This document shows, in pieces, positions 1 through 13,400 of a stretch of DNA of 64,000 nucleotides. The translations under genes were made by a program, and so were the position numbers. This DNA is from Mytilisepta virgata (taxonomy: Eukaryota; Mollusca; Bivalvia; Mytilida; Mytilidae). Under the pieces are notes generated by a model. The model was not told the DNA's origin. It searched no databases and saw only the letters and a program-made list of their open reading frames with translations. The DNA lies in assembly GCA_028015205.1 (NCBI GenBank), contig CM051521.1:89814513-89878512 (forward strand), given 5' to 3'. The stretch's first letter is position 1. Each line of letters opens with the position of its first letter.

Positions 1-826
1 CATGTGAGCTATTGCCATCACTTGGTGTCCGTCCGTCATCTTCGTCGTAAACTTTCCTTTGAAGATCTTCTCCTCTGAAACCACTGGGCCAATTGGAACA
101 AAATTTGGCAGCATTGGTCCTTAGGTGGTCCTCTTTCATAATTATATCCGATGACCCCACCTGTCATCCAAGATGGCCACCAGACCCGAACATAGTTTAA
201 CATAGTACCCCATGAGAAATTTAGTTAAAGATCTTCTTGTCTGAAACCACTGCGCCCATTGGAATAAAATTAAACAGCAATGGTCCTTAGGCGGTACTCT
301 TTTAGAATTGTATCCGATGACCTGGCCCATCATCCAAGAAGGCCACCAGAGCCGAACATAGTTTAAAATAGAACCCTATGGAGAATGTAATTAAAGATCT
401 TCTTGTCTGAATCCACTGGGCCAATTGGAACAACCCTTAGCAGTAATGGTCCTTAGGTGGTCCTCTTTCAGATATATATCCGATGACCCCACCCATGATC
501 CAAGATGGCCACCAGAGCAGAACATTGTTAAACATAATACCTTATGCGAAATTTACTTAAAGATCTTTTTGTCTAAAAACACTTCACCATTTGGAAAAAA
601 ACTTGGCAGCAATGGTCCTTAGTTGGTCCTCTTTCAGAATTATATCCTATGACCCCACCAGTCATCCAAGAAGGCTGCCAGAACTGAACAGTGTTTAACA
701 AGTGACCTAATTGGAAAAATCACTGAAAGATCTTCTTGTTTGAAACCGGTGAGCCAGTTGGAATTTGACAGCTGCCAGTCAAGATGGACATAGTTCAGGT
801 GAGCGATAAGGGTAGCTGGGAGCCTC
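1..826 (-). repeat. Family A element (reverse orientation) with 166-bp tandem core, truncated by window start
   Basis: The word GATCTTCTTGTCTGAAACC recurs at about 64, 230, 396, 562 and 729, giving a 166 bp period over roughly 4.5 units. Each unit also holds GGTCCTTAGGTGGTCCTCTTTC and CCAAGATGGCCACCAGA in degenerate form. The right end reads TTCAGGTGAGCGATAAGG then GGGAGCCTCT, the reverse complement of the left end of the forward copies at 61250 and 62495. The short ORFs here are by-products of the repeat. Confidence 0.8.
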
Positions 827-3800
827 TAAATTTTGATACATCTTATTTAGATTACATGCTCTATATTGAAGACCAATTTGTTCAAATCATACCAAATACT
901 AAATTTACATTTAAAATAGAAATTAAACAAAAAACAAGATTATATCCTTCACAAATTACTGTTTACTGAATCCTCTCTTTTTTCCTAAAGATATATTATA
1001 ACTGAGTAAAACCCCCCCCCAAAATAAATGAAAATAAAAACCACAATTTTCTTTGTAAATAAAAATCCAATAACAACTTTCTCTTTCTGGAATAACTAAG
1101 GGATCTTAACCTATAATTTTATGTCTTAAATTGGTCAATTGATGCAGAAAGTCAGAAATTAATTACTGAATAATTGTAAAAGAGCATTAATATTGTAGGA
1201 CATAGTTCCTCAATCAACGAAAAATCAATCTAAGATGCTGAATTGTACAAATGATAAATAGGCAGAAATGTTCTAAACAGATAGATATTTACCTGAGAGC
1301 ATGTAGCTAAGATCATTGCATGTCTTTGTAATTTGAAGATACGACGGGAAGTCTGCTTAAACAGTTGCAAACTCGAAATTTTGGAATTTAGCAAGATAAA
1401 TTAACATTTACTAAAAGATTAAAATATCAAATAGATCTTTTTGAGCTTAATACCATATAAAAACTCCCATCAAACAGTTAATCAGTAGATTAAAGGGCAT
1501 AACTTTGTTAAGAAGAGAGACCAATGTTTTATAATTGACTGTTACATTTTGTTTGTTCAATACTGTTGTGTAGATCCTTATCATGATATGGTGGAATTTG
1601 AATAGACAAGTCTAGAAACATCAGAGTTTAGATCAGCTTCCAAATTTATCACTTCATCAAAATTTCATTTAATCTTACCGTTGAATTATTAGCACGCAGC
1701 TTACTCAATTTAGGATAAAGCAAACCACTGATAATTGGACATTACTTGTTTAGGACTTGCATTTTATACATGTTATTTATGTGGAGTATATAAGGCCACC
1801 CCTAAAATGTTCAGGTAGTATAGATTTGACTTTTGTTTAATTTTTGATGCCATTGTGTGTGAGGCCAAATAGTTCTGGGTCTAGTGGGTAGGGCTGTTGA
1901 TTCTTGTTAAAGAACACAAGAACCCAAGATGTTTTAAATCATTTAATTGTTTAGGCTTATGAGATGCCTGTTTGATACTTTTTCATATTTAATTTGTGAA
2001 AAACTGAAGACCTGTTACATGTACCCTGCAAGGGTCCAGCACTTCATTTATGGGGTATAGTTTAGATGTGCCACTTTTTTTGGAAGGAAATTTTAAAAAA
2101 GGAAGAACTTCATATGAAACTATTATAGAACCACTTATGATATGACAACAGGAGATGAAAGGGTGCATTACAATACATTATAGAATGTAATCAGTCTGGT
2201 AACAGAAAAAGGGAGGTAAAAAATTGCTGTTTCAGCAGTGAAATATTTTTTTAGGTTAATGAAACTAACAGAAGTGGGAAAATAAATATGAAAACCTTTT
2301 GAAACCTAACCTGTTGTGCATGTTAAATTGGCTTATTTTGTCAAACTCTGGTTCTTTTCGATACCAAATAAATGTCATTTGTATTGACAGTTGATTTGTT
2401 AATACAAAGTATTTTAGATTTAATTACACAAATTACATCCTTTATTCCAACCAGAATTACTGCTAAATGAGAAAAAGTATCAAATAACAGGTTTATTTCA
2501 GTTTGAGGTCCAAACAGAATGTAAAAAAACCTTTGAAAACAGTCTTATGTTCAGATTTTTAATTACTATTCTGCTGTATAATTCAGATTTTACCAGACAG
2601 CTGTTACCGATTGGATTTACAATATTTTATTTAAAAAGATTTCTTTATATGATATCAATATTTCATAATCCAAAATTTAATATTTATTTGGCATCATTCC
2701 AGGAACCTAGTTGAACTATGCGTCAGGTATCAACATATTAAGAATATGTTTTGATGTAGTTTGATATAGTGTGACCGATTTAAATGGGGGAGGATAATGT
2801 TTGTATGTTGTCAAAGGATCAGGCCACACTAATGAGTCTAAGAACTTATTTAGTTATACTCAACTGATTCATCCTTTTTTTATATTCACATATAAATTAT
2901 CTGTCAGTTACTTGTGATTCAAAAGGAAATTTTTTATTTCAAATCTAAAATGTAAGTTCTTTTATGTATTTGTAACTACATAATATTTTTAGTGTTGTAA
3001 ATGTATAAGTTTTTAAAAAAAAAGTTATGGTCAAATATACCATTGATAATATGGCCTTAATTTCAGGTTAAGTGGTAGAGGAATTTTTATCTTGATGAAA
3101 ATTAGCCATTATGTTAATGTATTTATATAAGCTTTTTTCTAACCTCTTTAGAATAGTGTTACAAATAGGTTAGATTCTTGATCATTTGATCTTATAAGTC
3201 TATACTAAGCATATTTGTTGACTTTTGGGACTAAATCACATTATCAAAAATATAGAAATAGTTTATTGAACTACTGACATAGGTAAAGTTCAAAGAAAAA
3301 CAAACCCGGCACTTCACAGGATAAGAAATTCAAGCCTGTATAGAAGTTTTCTTCTAATCTAGATTTTTTGTCATAAAAGATGTGTTCTTTTGAAAATAAC
3401 CAGTATTTCACAATATCTGATTTCATTTAAAAAGTAAGTCCATGTTGAATATTCTTGTCATAATTTTTTTGGGGTATTAAAGTGCAAACCACATATTAAG
3501 CCCTATTTGGATGTCAAATTTAAGTGTAACAAATTTTAAAAACTACGTCCAAGAAAGTAAATACTTTAAATTCGAAATTATTGCGATGTTTTTATTATTG
3601 CGACAGGGTTGTTATCGCAATAATTTAAACTCGCATTTTGGAATTTTTTATATGAATGAAGCGGGGTTTTTCTCAATAACGCAAAAATTAAAATCTCGTT
3701 TTGGTCTAAAATGACAAAATCGCAATAATAAATGAACGCAATAATTTCTGAATTTACAGTAGATAAGAATATATCATTCTTGACATTAAGGAGATAGAAG

Positions 3801-4417
3801 ACAGCCAATGAAGGTAACAGGAAAAACATTCAAAATGCTGTTGGTTTTAACTAAATTTTGAGGTCTCAGTCCTATTTTTTGAATCCTCAGTCAGTGCCTT
3901 TTTATGACTACATTATATAAATACACTGTTGTGTCCTGGGTACATTTGATGATTGTCTTGTGGTGTGGTGTTGGCTCTCGAACTATGATCCCATGAAGTA
4001 AATGTAAGCAAACTTCCCATGTAAAGTCCTAAAGGTTGTTGTCTCATAGATTCATACCCCCATGTATTTACACTTTCATAGTAAAGGAGATCAGACTGAA
4101 ATAAAAATAAAAATGGCAACATAAAATGACATGTAAGTTGTTTATTCTTTTTACTATTAATTAAAATAGTCCAAACAGATATTTTGTACTATTACACATG
4201 TATAAACATTTTCTGTTTAACACTTACATGATGATCCACAAGCATGCTGATGAACAAGAATGTGGGTTGGTAATACCGAAACTTCACGAGGAAGTAATAT
4301 ATCATATCAGGCAGGGATATGTAAAATTTTTTGCTGTACTATAAGAAGCTTTTAAACTCTGTGGTGTTATGTGTATCTTAAATGTCACATGTTTACTTTG
4401 TATTTCTACTATTCCAG
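827..4417. other. AT-rich stretch upstream of CP110, no gene recognised
   Basis: No coding region or RNA gene is supported. It should contain the CP110 promoter and 5' UTR exon(s) unless these lie left of the window, but I cannot place them. A degenerate repeat rich in GCAATAAT/TCGCAATAA words occupies about 3580-3760. A C10 tract lies near 1010. Confidence 0.5.
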
Positions 4418-4435
4418 AATCCATTACATTACATC

Positions 4436-7400
4436 ATGGGAGATTTACTAGAGTATTTTGAGGCACAGAGTTTGAACTTAGACAAGATGTCGGCATCTGT
4501 AAACAGTCCTATAATACCAACAAACTTCACTTCATGTATCAAATTTAATGGAATACCCATACTGCCACCTGTGGTATTTATTCTTTTCTGTTAATTTATT
4601 TTGAATAAATACATTATATTTTGAGACTTGCATGAATTTAAAAAGTAAATTATCTACCTTTAATGTATTTTCTTAGGGGATATAATAAATTTATCGCTTC
4701 AGCTATTGGGATAAAAAGTACAATACTAGAATTATCACCCTGATGTAAATTTTTAAGGGAGATAATTGGCTTATATTTCTCATGTTGTAGAGAAGAACTA
4801 AATAAGGGATTTAAACCAATTTAAAAGTGGTAAATGAAAAAAATTGATACTTGTAAATTTATATGGTGTCTTATTTATACATTTAATGAGAATATATGCT
4901 ATTTTCAACAAGTACCTATATGTTAGGCATTTAATGAGAAAATTTAGAATAACTATCACATGCAGCATATTGAATATTTAACAACAGTATGGTAATATAA
5001 CTAATTATATGAAGAACGACTTTTAAACGAGCTTATGATGAGATATTTTAACTTTGGTCAGATGACACAGACAAGACGAGAAGAAATGATGACATACAGA
5101 AGACAAGCAATGAAACTTGAAAACAGGCGCAAATCAAAACAGAGAGAAAAACTTGTAGCAAGAGTGCAGTCTATTGTTGCTGAAGTTGAGGTAATATTTA
5201 TCTAAATAATTACGAAGTATGAAATGTATGTTAACAAATTTTGAAATCACATATTAAACTTACAGTATAAAGTGGCATATTCTTTAATTAAAAAAATTGA
5301 TTCAGGGGACATTTGTTCATTTTTGTGAACAACAAAGTTTAAATCAATATTATTCAAATTTAGCCCCCCTCCCCCTAAAATACAATTAAATAAAATATAA
5401 CTATTATTCTTATCAAACACATTTGATTATGTAACAAGTAAGAGGTGTCTTTGTCTTTTTAAAAAAAAACAGACTGTTATAAAGATTGTATTATACAGGT
5501 CAAATTATTATGGAACTATTTATCAGAAAAAAAATACTATTTTAGCATCAAATTTGAAAACATTATTTTAACTGTTCTTTTACAAATCTACATAACCATG
5601 ACAAATATTTTATTTGTATTTAGTAATTAGAATTTCATTCATATAAATAATCTAAAATATGAATTGAAAGTTTTATTTTGAATAAAATTTCATGTACTTT
5701 AAATTGGAATGTTGCATGTTGTTTGCAGAAAGAATTTGCTTTAAAGCGTCGTTCACGGCTACCTCGTACAGCAAGGATATCTGAGCTTATAGTATGTGAC
5801 TACAGTTTCACAGTGCTTTCTATTGCTTTAATAGGAAATTATGAGTGAATTATAATCATAATTGTAGCAAGGATGCCATTGATCGTATAGTTGTAATAAT
5901 TATAAATATATTTCATTAATTATTTTTGTAAACATTTAAACCATTATGAAATCTTTGTGTATTTATTGAATTTTACCATCAAATGTACAGATTTTATGGC
6001 CCAAAGATCCTAAGGATGAAAATTATGATATTATCTCCCTTTCTTCTAAAGATATACAGATGATTGAGTAATTTACCACTGTTCAATGCTTTTTGCAATA
6101 TTTTTTAACAATATCATACCGTACTGAATATTAAATTTTGATGAAATTTTCAACAAAATGTGGCATCCTTGATTTATTGAATGTTAGATTCTCACTGCTG
6201 TCTGGTAGAAGGACACCCATTATAGACACAAAGTCATACTTCACAAGGACAACCATACTGTCTTGTCATGTACATGTTGGTATACTATTTCTTTCCAGAC
6301 TTAGATAATACCATAGGAAAATGGAAATTTTTCCCCCATTTATTTCACATATTTTGCACTAAAAGTTCATAATTATGTTGTATTTTCCCTCTCTTTTAAT
6401 TGATTTTTCCTTTTTTTTACTTTTGCATGACTTCTATATTATATTATAACTTTATTTGTATTTTTAGTATTGTTAACTGCCTTTAAACCTTGAAGTAGGT
6501 AAAATTTAAATCCTTGCCCAGGATTGTACTAAATAATATTTTCCAATAAAAGATTTGAAGGCAATAGCAATGTATATATTTGTTAAATGTCACCAACAGT
6601 TCTTTTCCTTTAATTTATAAGTTGCGTTTTCATTTATATTTATTCAGTTCACAGGTTTATGTTTCATACACATTTGGTTTATCACCTCACCTCACCTCAC
6701 CTGTAATATTGTGTGATTTATAATGTGTTTTGAGGTGCCGTCTGCAAATTTTGCTTTTTTGATTTCTGAATGAGATCACTTATAATATGGATCATTTGCA
6801 TGATGTTCAAATTCATATTTGTATACTTGTTTTTCTACATGACACTTTCCAAACCTGACAGTATTTATCAAAATTGATGTCATCATGAAAAATGTTAACA
6901 ATGCTTATCATTAGCCAAATCATTAGCCAAATACAACACTTTTTTGTGAAATTACTTTTTTAATGTTGAAATTTTTTGGGGAAATTTGATAGGTTTGGGA
7001 TTCCTGAAAAAGGTTCAATACCACCATATTTTTTGTAACTGTCCCAAGTCAAGCTTTCTTGTCTGATTTGTCTTTTTGTAGATTTTGGGGATTAGAATGC
7101 CTTTGTATTTTCATGCAAATCTGTTTATTGTTTTCACTTTATTTTAAGGGAGGGATAAGAGCTTACTATTCAGTGAAGGTTCTGCTTGTTGAAGGCTGAA
7201 TGGTGCCCTCTTTTGTGAAATTTGTTATCTGCTTACATTGGGTTTTAGTCTCACCCCAAATCCATTTTGTACTATTCAAAAGCCCTTTAGATAATAATAA
7301 GTTATGGACTTTTGACATTGGTGGACCTATAGGTTTATACAGAACAAGTAAAAATTACATAACTTGTAATTTATATGTAAATAAAATAATAGAGTACTAT

Positions 7401-10400
7401 CTTTATCCAAATTCAGCTACATATCATATATTTAAAAAAGGCCATCTGTTCATTTCATCGTAAATTTCAGAAATGGACCACAATCTGGTATTCGAAACTT
7501 TGGTTTCTTTGGTTTCCAAATTTTTAATCACTTGAATTTGAATTTTTGATCTTTGGAATATGCATAAAACAACATTTTATAAGAGAATCAGATGGACAAA
7601 AGATTTTCTTTAAACCCTGTTTGCTTAACACCTTTTTCGTGACAAGATACCATGAGATACCGAAATGAAAATTAGAAAATTGTGTAATTTTGTGTTTATA
7701 ATAGCATTATCCAAGCCCGATTTTGTCTTTTTCATAAGTTTTTATGCATGTAAATGCTGAATTTATACTTTCAATTTTCGACAGGAAACCAAAAGAAACC
7801 ACAATGAAAGATGTCAAGATATTTCTCCTCAAAAGAACCAATATTATTTGGATTCTATCATGTTTTGTATACTCTAATAGATGGTCAAAATGAACTTATT
7901 GATGAGACATTTTTTTTATTATCAGATGAAGGATCAATAAAGCCAAACATTCTATTTTTATTTATAAGGGTGACAGGAAACAAAAAGAAACAGAGCTTTT
8001 AAAATATCTTTTTTTTTGTAAAAATGGCATGTATTTATGGCAAATGCAAGATAAATTGCAAACTACATGATGCAGTTGATAGGGAGAATTTTCAGATTTT
8101 TCCCTGCTCAATTTCTGGACTGCAAATATTGATATTTAAAAAGACATCGTAACTGAAGAAACCATGTCTGTTGTTTCATAATTAAAAATATAAAAAAATT
8201 GGTATATACAAGCCCTTTTCTCCATCTTTTTGGCTCTTTGAGTAATATCTCTCACATATTTAAAACAACAAAGATTAACATATGGTTCATCACATAAACG
8301 ATACTTGAAAAAAAGTTGTGACAGGAAACCAAAAGAAACTAAACAAGTATGATCTATAATTTACCTATTATGTGTGATTACTTGCAAGTTGTTGGACCAT
8401 AGATCATTTTCTCAAACTATTGAGCAACAAGAAAAAAACTTTGTTTTCTTTGAACTTTTGTAATTTATAGCAAATTAAGGGACAAAAAGATGGTGTTACA
8501 AAAGAAACCATGAATGTTGCTTCTTCAAACTCGATTTCTCAGATTTCAAAATTTAATTATATTTCACCAAATTCAGATGGCCATTTTGGGTTCTTGTATT
8601 GTGCTTTTGCACCTCCTGTTAGCAATGCATTTCTAAAATATTTAGAAAAAAAAGATCTGGTTAGCGTTATTTGGAAACCAAGTGTAATATAACAAACAAA
8701 GCATTTGAAACTGCTGTAAAAAATGTTAGGGACCAAAATTTGAATTTCAATCACTTATATTTTTGTAGTGTACAGACAAAAATAACTATCACTTAAATTG
8801 TTTAAGCATAAACAGGCTATATAGTTCCTTAACATGACAAAAACTCCTTAAGAAAATGATCTTTTTCTTGGTTTAGGAAACAAAAATTACGTTATTACCT
8901 ACAAAGCAACTTCAAATTCACAAAGTGCCATAACAAGGATGTTTAACTGTTGATGGGACTTCCATGTGGTGGGAGTTTTTTATTATTCATATTTATATAC
9001 TTCTTGCAATAACTTTTTCTTTTTGTGTGACATGTAACGCATAACGGTTTAGTTGGACTCTAATGAAAAAAAATGAAAAAGAAAAAGCTGAAATATGAAT
9101 ATCTTTGTCTCATTGTTTAAAACATAGGCAATAGTTCAATAATCCTAATCACTGTTTTGGAAACTTTTTCAACACAGTCAATTTTTAAACTTTAAAATAC
9201 CGTGACAAATAGGAAACCAAATGTAACGCGTATTTTAGGGGATCTATGAAAGAAATACATACATTTTCCAAGATTTTCTTTTTTCCATTCTACATTATAA
9301 ATGTTTCTTAAAACTTTAAAAGAGACCTCAAAGTTTTTGTAAGAAATAGATGTGATGAAATACCATGGTGTTATGCACTAAGGAAACCAAAAGTAACGGT
9401 AAGAAACCAAGGATAAAAACACAAATATGGGCAATAAAATATTTTTTTTTGAAAAAAAAATTAGAAAATATTAATCGCAGCTCTAAAAGGAACACACAAA
9501 CAATTATTTTGCAACTTAATTATAGTACATATCAAAGAAATATGCAATTTTGATACTTTTTTATTGTTACAGGAAACGATTCGAATACCAAATTATTGTC
9601 CAAATATAAAACTTATTTCAGCAAACAATGACTGATGCAGCCAGATGAGAAAAATAAGATAAAACCCACATATCAAAAAGACTTAATTAATATTCAAAAA
9701 TTTGATTTGAAGCACTTGGATACAAAACAATAGTACAAGTAGTTCTGAATCTATACACAAATTACTTTATACAAATTAACAGGGGTTAAGATGCTTGTCC
9801 TTGATTCTTTCATTGCTAAGAATCATCCTGCTTTCTCTTCGAGGGAAATAACTCCATGTAAAATAGTACTCTGATAGATACTTGTGCTTAACTTCAGGTA
9901 TCTGAGGTTCAGATGCAGTGCAAATTTTTATTCAGTCTTTGTAACTTTATACAGTGTGACATAAAGTAATCAGAATATAAGTTTATTATAAGATAATCTT
10001 TTACCTTTTGATGAAAGTTATATTTTGCCAAGAAAGATAAAAATAGTTATATTCCAAGAAGGTATATATAGTGGGAGGTTGTTTAAAATGTATGATATAT
10101 ATACAGATGTGATATTTAAATAGAAACGTTTACATTTTATTTCAGGAGAAGCAGACTAGCCGATTATCAGATTCTGTAGATTCATCTCCTGTTTCCAGTG
10201 GAACTGATGTGTCTTCAAAATGGTCACCGGAAAGTGCAAATGCTGGAGCAGATGTCAGTCCAAGTGGAAAATTTAAAAATACCTCACAAAATCCAGATAA
10301 GACAGCTGAAAGGTTTAAATCAGTATCTTCTAAGGGAATTGAAAAGGAAAAACCTGTACAAAAAACTGACCAGAAAAAGGAAAGGGTGATAACAGAACAG

Positions 10401-13400
10401 CGAACAAAAATTCCAGCACCTGTTCAAAATGTCAAGAAAACACCCCAAAAATCTAAATCAAAGTCATCCTCAAAATCAAAAGGAAATGCATTGAACAACC
10501 TGAAGAAGTCAAGCTCTATGTCATCACTACCAAATCCTGCAAAAATTCCTGGCACACCATCATATCCTTTACCAAAACCCCCCTCTACAAAAATGACAGA
10601 GCTCCAAGCACGACGATCAAATCTATTATTAGCTGGAAGAATCTCATTTTCAAACCCCGATTTACGAGATTTTGATGATGATAATTCCTTGTCTTGTAAA
10701 TCTGAAAGTGGAATTTCACGAAATACCAGGAAAAAGAAAAGTAAATCTGCATGGCAACAATCCAATCATCAGAGTGCTTCTGATCCAGACTTAAGTCGTA
10801 ATGAAATATCAGAAAGTCAGGGATTTGTTTTGTCACCAGATGATCCTGTTTTGCAATCAACACTTATTCAAAGAATTCCGAAACGTCAACTGTCAACAGG
10901 TAGTAATCCTGAACTTTCTTCTACAAAATACTCCCCAGAAGTCGACACTGAAAAATTGAAGGAAGCATATCTTGCTGCAAAAAAGAAAGTGCACAAATCT
11001 GACACTAAAACAGCTAAAGAAGAAACGAAACAATTATCAACTGGAAAAGAAGTGCAGGAAAAAGTTCAACATACTCAGAATGAATCTAAAGGGGATGAAC
11101 TCCAATCATTAAATGACTTACCATCTTTAGATGAGTGCAATTCATTACCTCACGAGTTTAGTGGTATACCTTTGACCTCTGTCAAACAGCAGCAGATTGG
11201 ACAGGTGCTTGCCAAATTGTCTAAGTGTCTGAATTTGCAGGACACTGGTGGAACATTAAATTCTACATCTAGTAGTTCTTCCACAGAGAACAATGCTAAA
11301 CAAAGTGTTGATCCAAAAAATCAGAATCCTAATCATAAAAATACAGATGAAGAGAAGAAAAAGAGATATTTACCTTCACCTACAATATTAGACAACTCAG
11401 GGAATTCTGGGAGGTCTGAGGTCAATGTGTCTGGTTTTAACCAGTCTGCAGTGAATTCCTCTGTTATAAGTTCAGTAGGGTCAGTTGGTACAAATCAGAG
11501 CAAACGAATGAGTCCTAAAGGCTTGAAAAATACAGTGCATTTTTCTTCATTCGTTACTGAAATTAGTACAAGTGCTAGTCAGTCTGTTGAAGATAAAATA
11601 TCTGTTCGTAAAATGGATGTAACTCCAACAAACAGTGTAGAATTTGTAGGAAATGCAGGGTCAACAAATTCTTCGGAGGTTAATAGCCAATATGGAAAAT
11701 CTGTGCCAAAATACGTAAGTTCCCAGGGGTCAGCACCCCAGGTCAGAATATCAACAACCCAGTCATATAGCAGTTTATTTCCTGGACAATCAGGTTCAAT
11801 GTTAAGTAAAGTTGCATTAAGCCCAGAAGAATCCCCTGGCAGTGCCCCAAAAACATTTTTCAAGGACCAGGATGTTCCATTTCATGTATACACAGCTGAA
11901 ATAGAACACAACACCTCTGACAAGGAAAATGAAAACATTTATCAGAATAAATATTTTGGTGTAACAGGAGATAAATTGCATGTGTTGGATAAAGAATTCA
12001 ACAAAAATTCTGATCAAACCTATGGCAATGCATTTATGCTAACAGGAAAACGTTCTTGCGACTCAGATGATAGATCACAGGGAAGCACTTTGAAAGAAAG
12101 TCAGGAAAATATAATAATTGGTGTTCAGAAACCATATTTAAGTACTGAAATATATTCTGAATTAAATAAAACTGATTTTGAAAAGGTAATGAAAGTGTCT
12201 GCTGCAGTTACGGGAAGTTCTGGTCATGTGATGGGTGATGTAAGCCAATCAAACAGATTGAGTCAAGGAATGTCTGCTGCTGTTGATAAAATTATCCTAT
12301 CTCCTAACCCTTTAAATGTTCCGAAACAAATGTCAGGACATGTTAGACATGGATCATACACTCTTGACAAGCCATCAGAAGCTTTGTTAAATGCTCATTC
12401 AAATCCACTAAATATACAACATCCAGACTCAAATGTAACAAAAATGAATATTAGGCCTGAAAGAGATGAACCGGTATCTATCTCTCAAAATGATATCAAT
12501 ATTCCAACGTCTGAGTCTAGTGAACAAAGTGCTAAAGCAGAACATATTCAGCGATACTTGTCACAGGTTCAGAGTCATTCAGTTGATGCTGAAAACATTC
12601 AGCATCAGAGAGCCAACGGAAATGCAAATGTTGGACAGTATGATATTGCTGAAGCTGTGCAGTCATTTACTGAAACTCTTCAATCCATGGATACATTATC
12701 TGAGGATGAAATGTTGAAAATTCAAGCAGATCATTTCAATAAAATTCGGCAGCATCTTGTAGAACAACAAAAACAGCAGTTAGAGGAACTATTTGTTCAA
12801 CAAAGACGTGAACAATTAAATCTGCAGGAAGAAATTGAATTGCACCATAAACATTTGCGTGAACAACAAGAACTGTTTTCTTCCTTTTCAGATGCCAACA
12901 ACCTTAGTCAATACTCAATGGAGAATCTTCAAAACATTTCAGTCAATTCTTACAATGATCCTACAAAAAAGTATGCTAATCCAGTTCACAACAAGGTGAA
13001 TCCCAATATTCCTTTGAACAACTTTGTTGGTTCACAGTCACAATTCACTCAGCAAAATTCTGGAAATAGATATGTTCCAAACAAAAGTGCTGTTAGTATG
13101 TACAAACAGGCTAACTCTGCTAGTGACAATATTCTCACTACATCAGGAAGTAGCTATGTTCCTGCTACAGGGAATTCTGGGAATGAATTTTTCCAAAATG
13201 ATTCCATACTCTCAAATATACCTGGGAATATTAACCAACCAGTTTATTCACAGGTAAGAACTAGTGAAGATAATGTAAAGGAAGAGATGTTTTATAAATT
13301 GAATTTTTTTTTTTAATATGCATCAGTGTAGGGCATAGTAATGGAAGATATGGGACAATTGTCAACCCAGAAATGTATTCTAGAAAGTACAAAAAGAAGT

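Noticed and set aside
784..969. 61-residue ORF with an apparent splice donor CAG|gtgagc, as a possible first exon
   Set aside because: CAGGTGAGC is the terminal word of family A elements and recurs at other copies, so the donor look is coincidental.
1009..1020. Homopolymer C tracts (also near 33870)
   Set aside because: Short simple repeats, common in such genomes; no functional inference possible.
7200..7463. 87-residue ORF in CP110 intron 3
   Set aside because: No domain, no splice logic with CP110 exons, and no signal beyond what AT-rich sequence gives by chance.
10424..10863. Minus-strand ORFs of 113 and 92 residues
   Set aside because: Antisense shadows of CP110 exon 4, low-complexity and mutually overlapping.
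13254..13316. Continuation of the long open frame past 13253
   Set aside because: A good donor (CAG|gtaaga) ends the exon and the next exon joins in phase 0; the extension is intron read-through.
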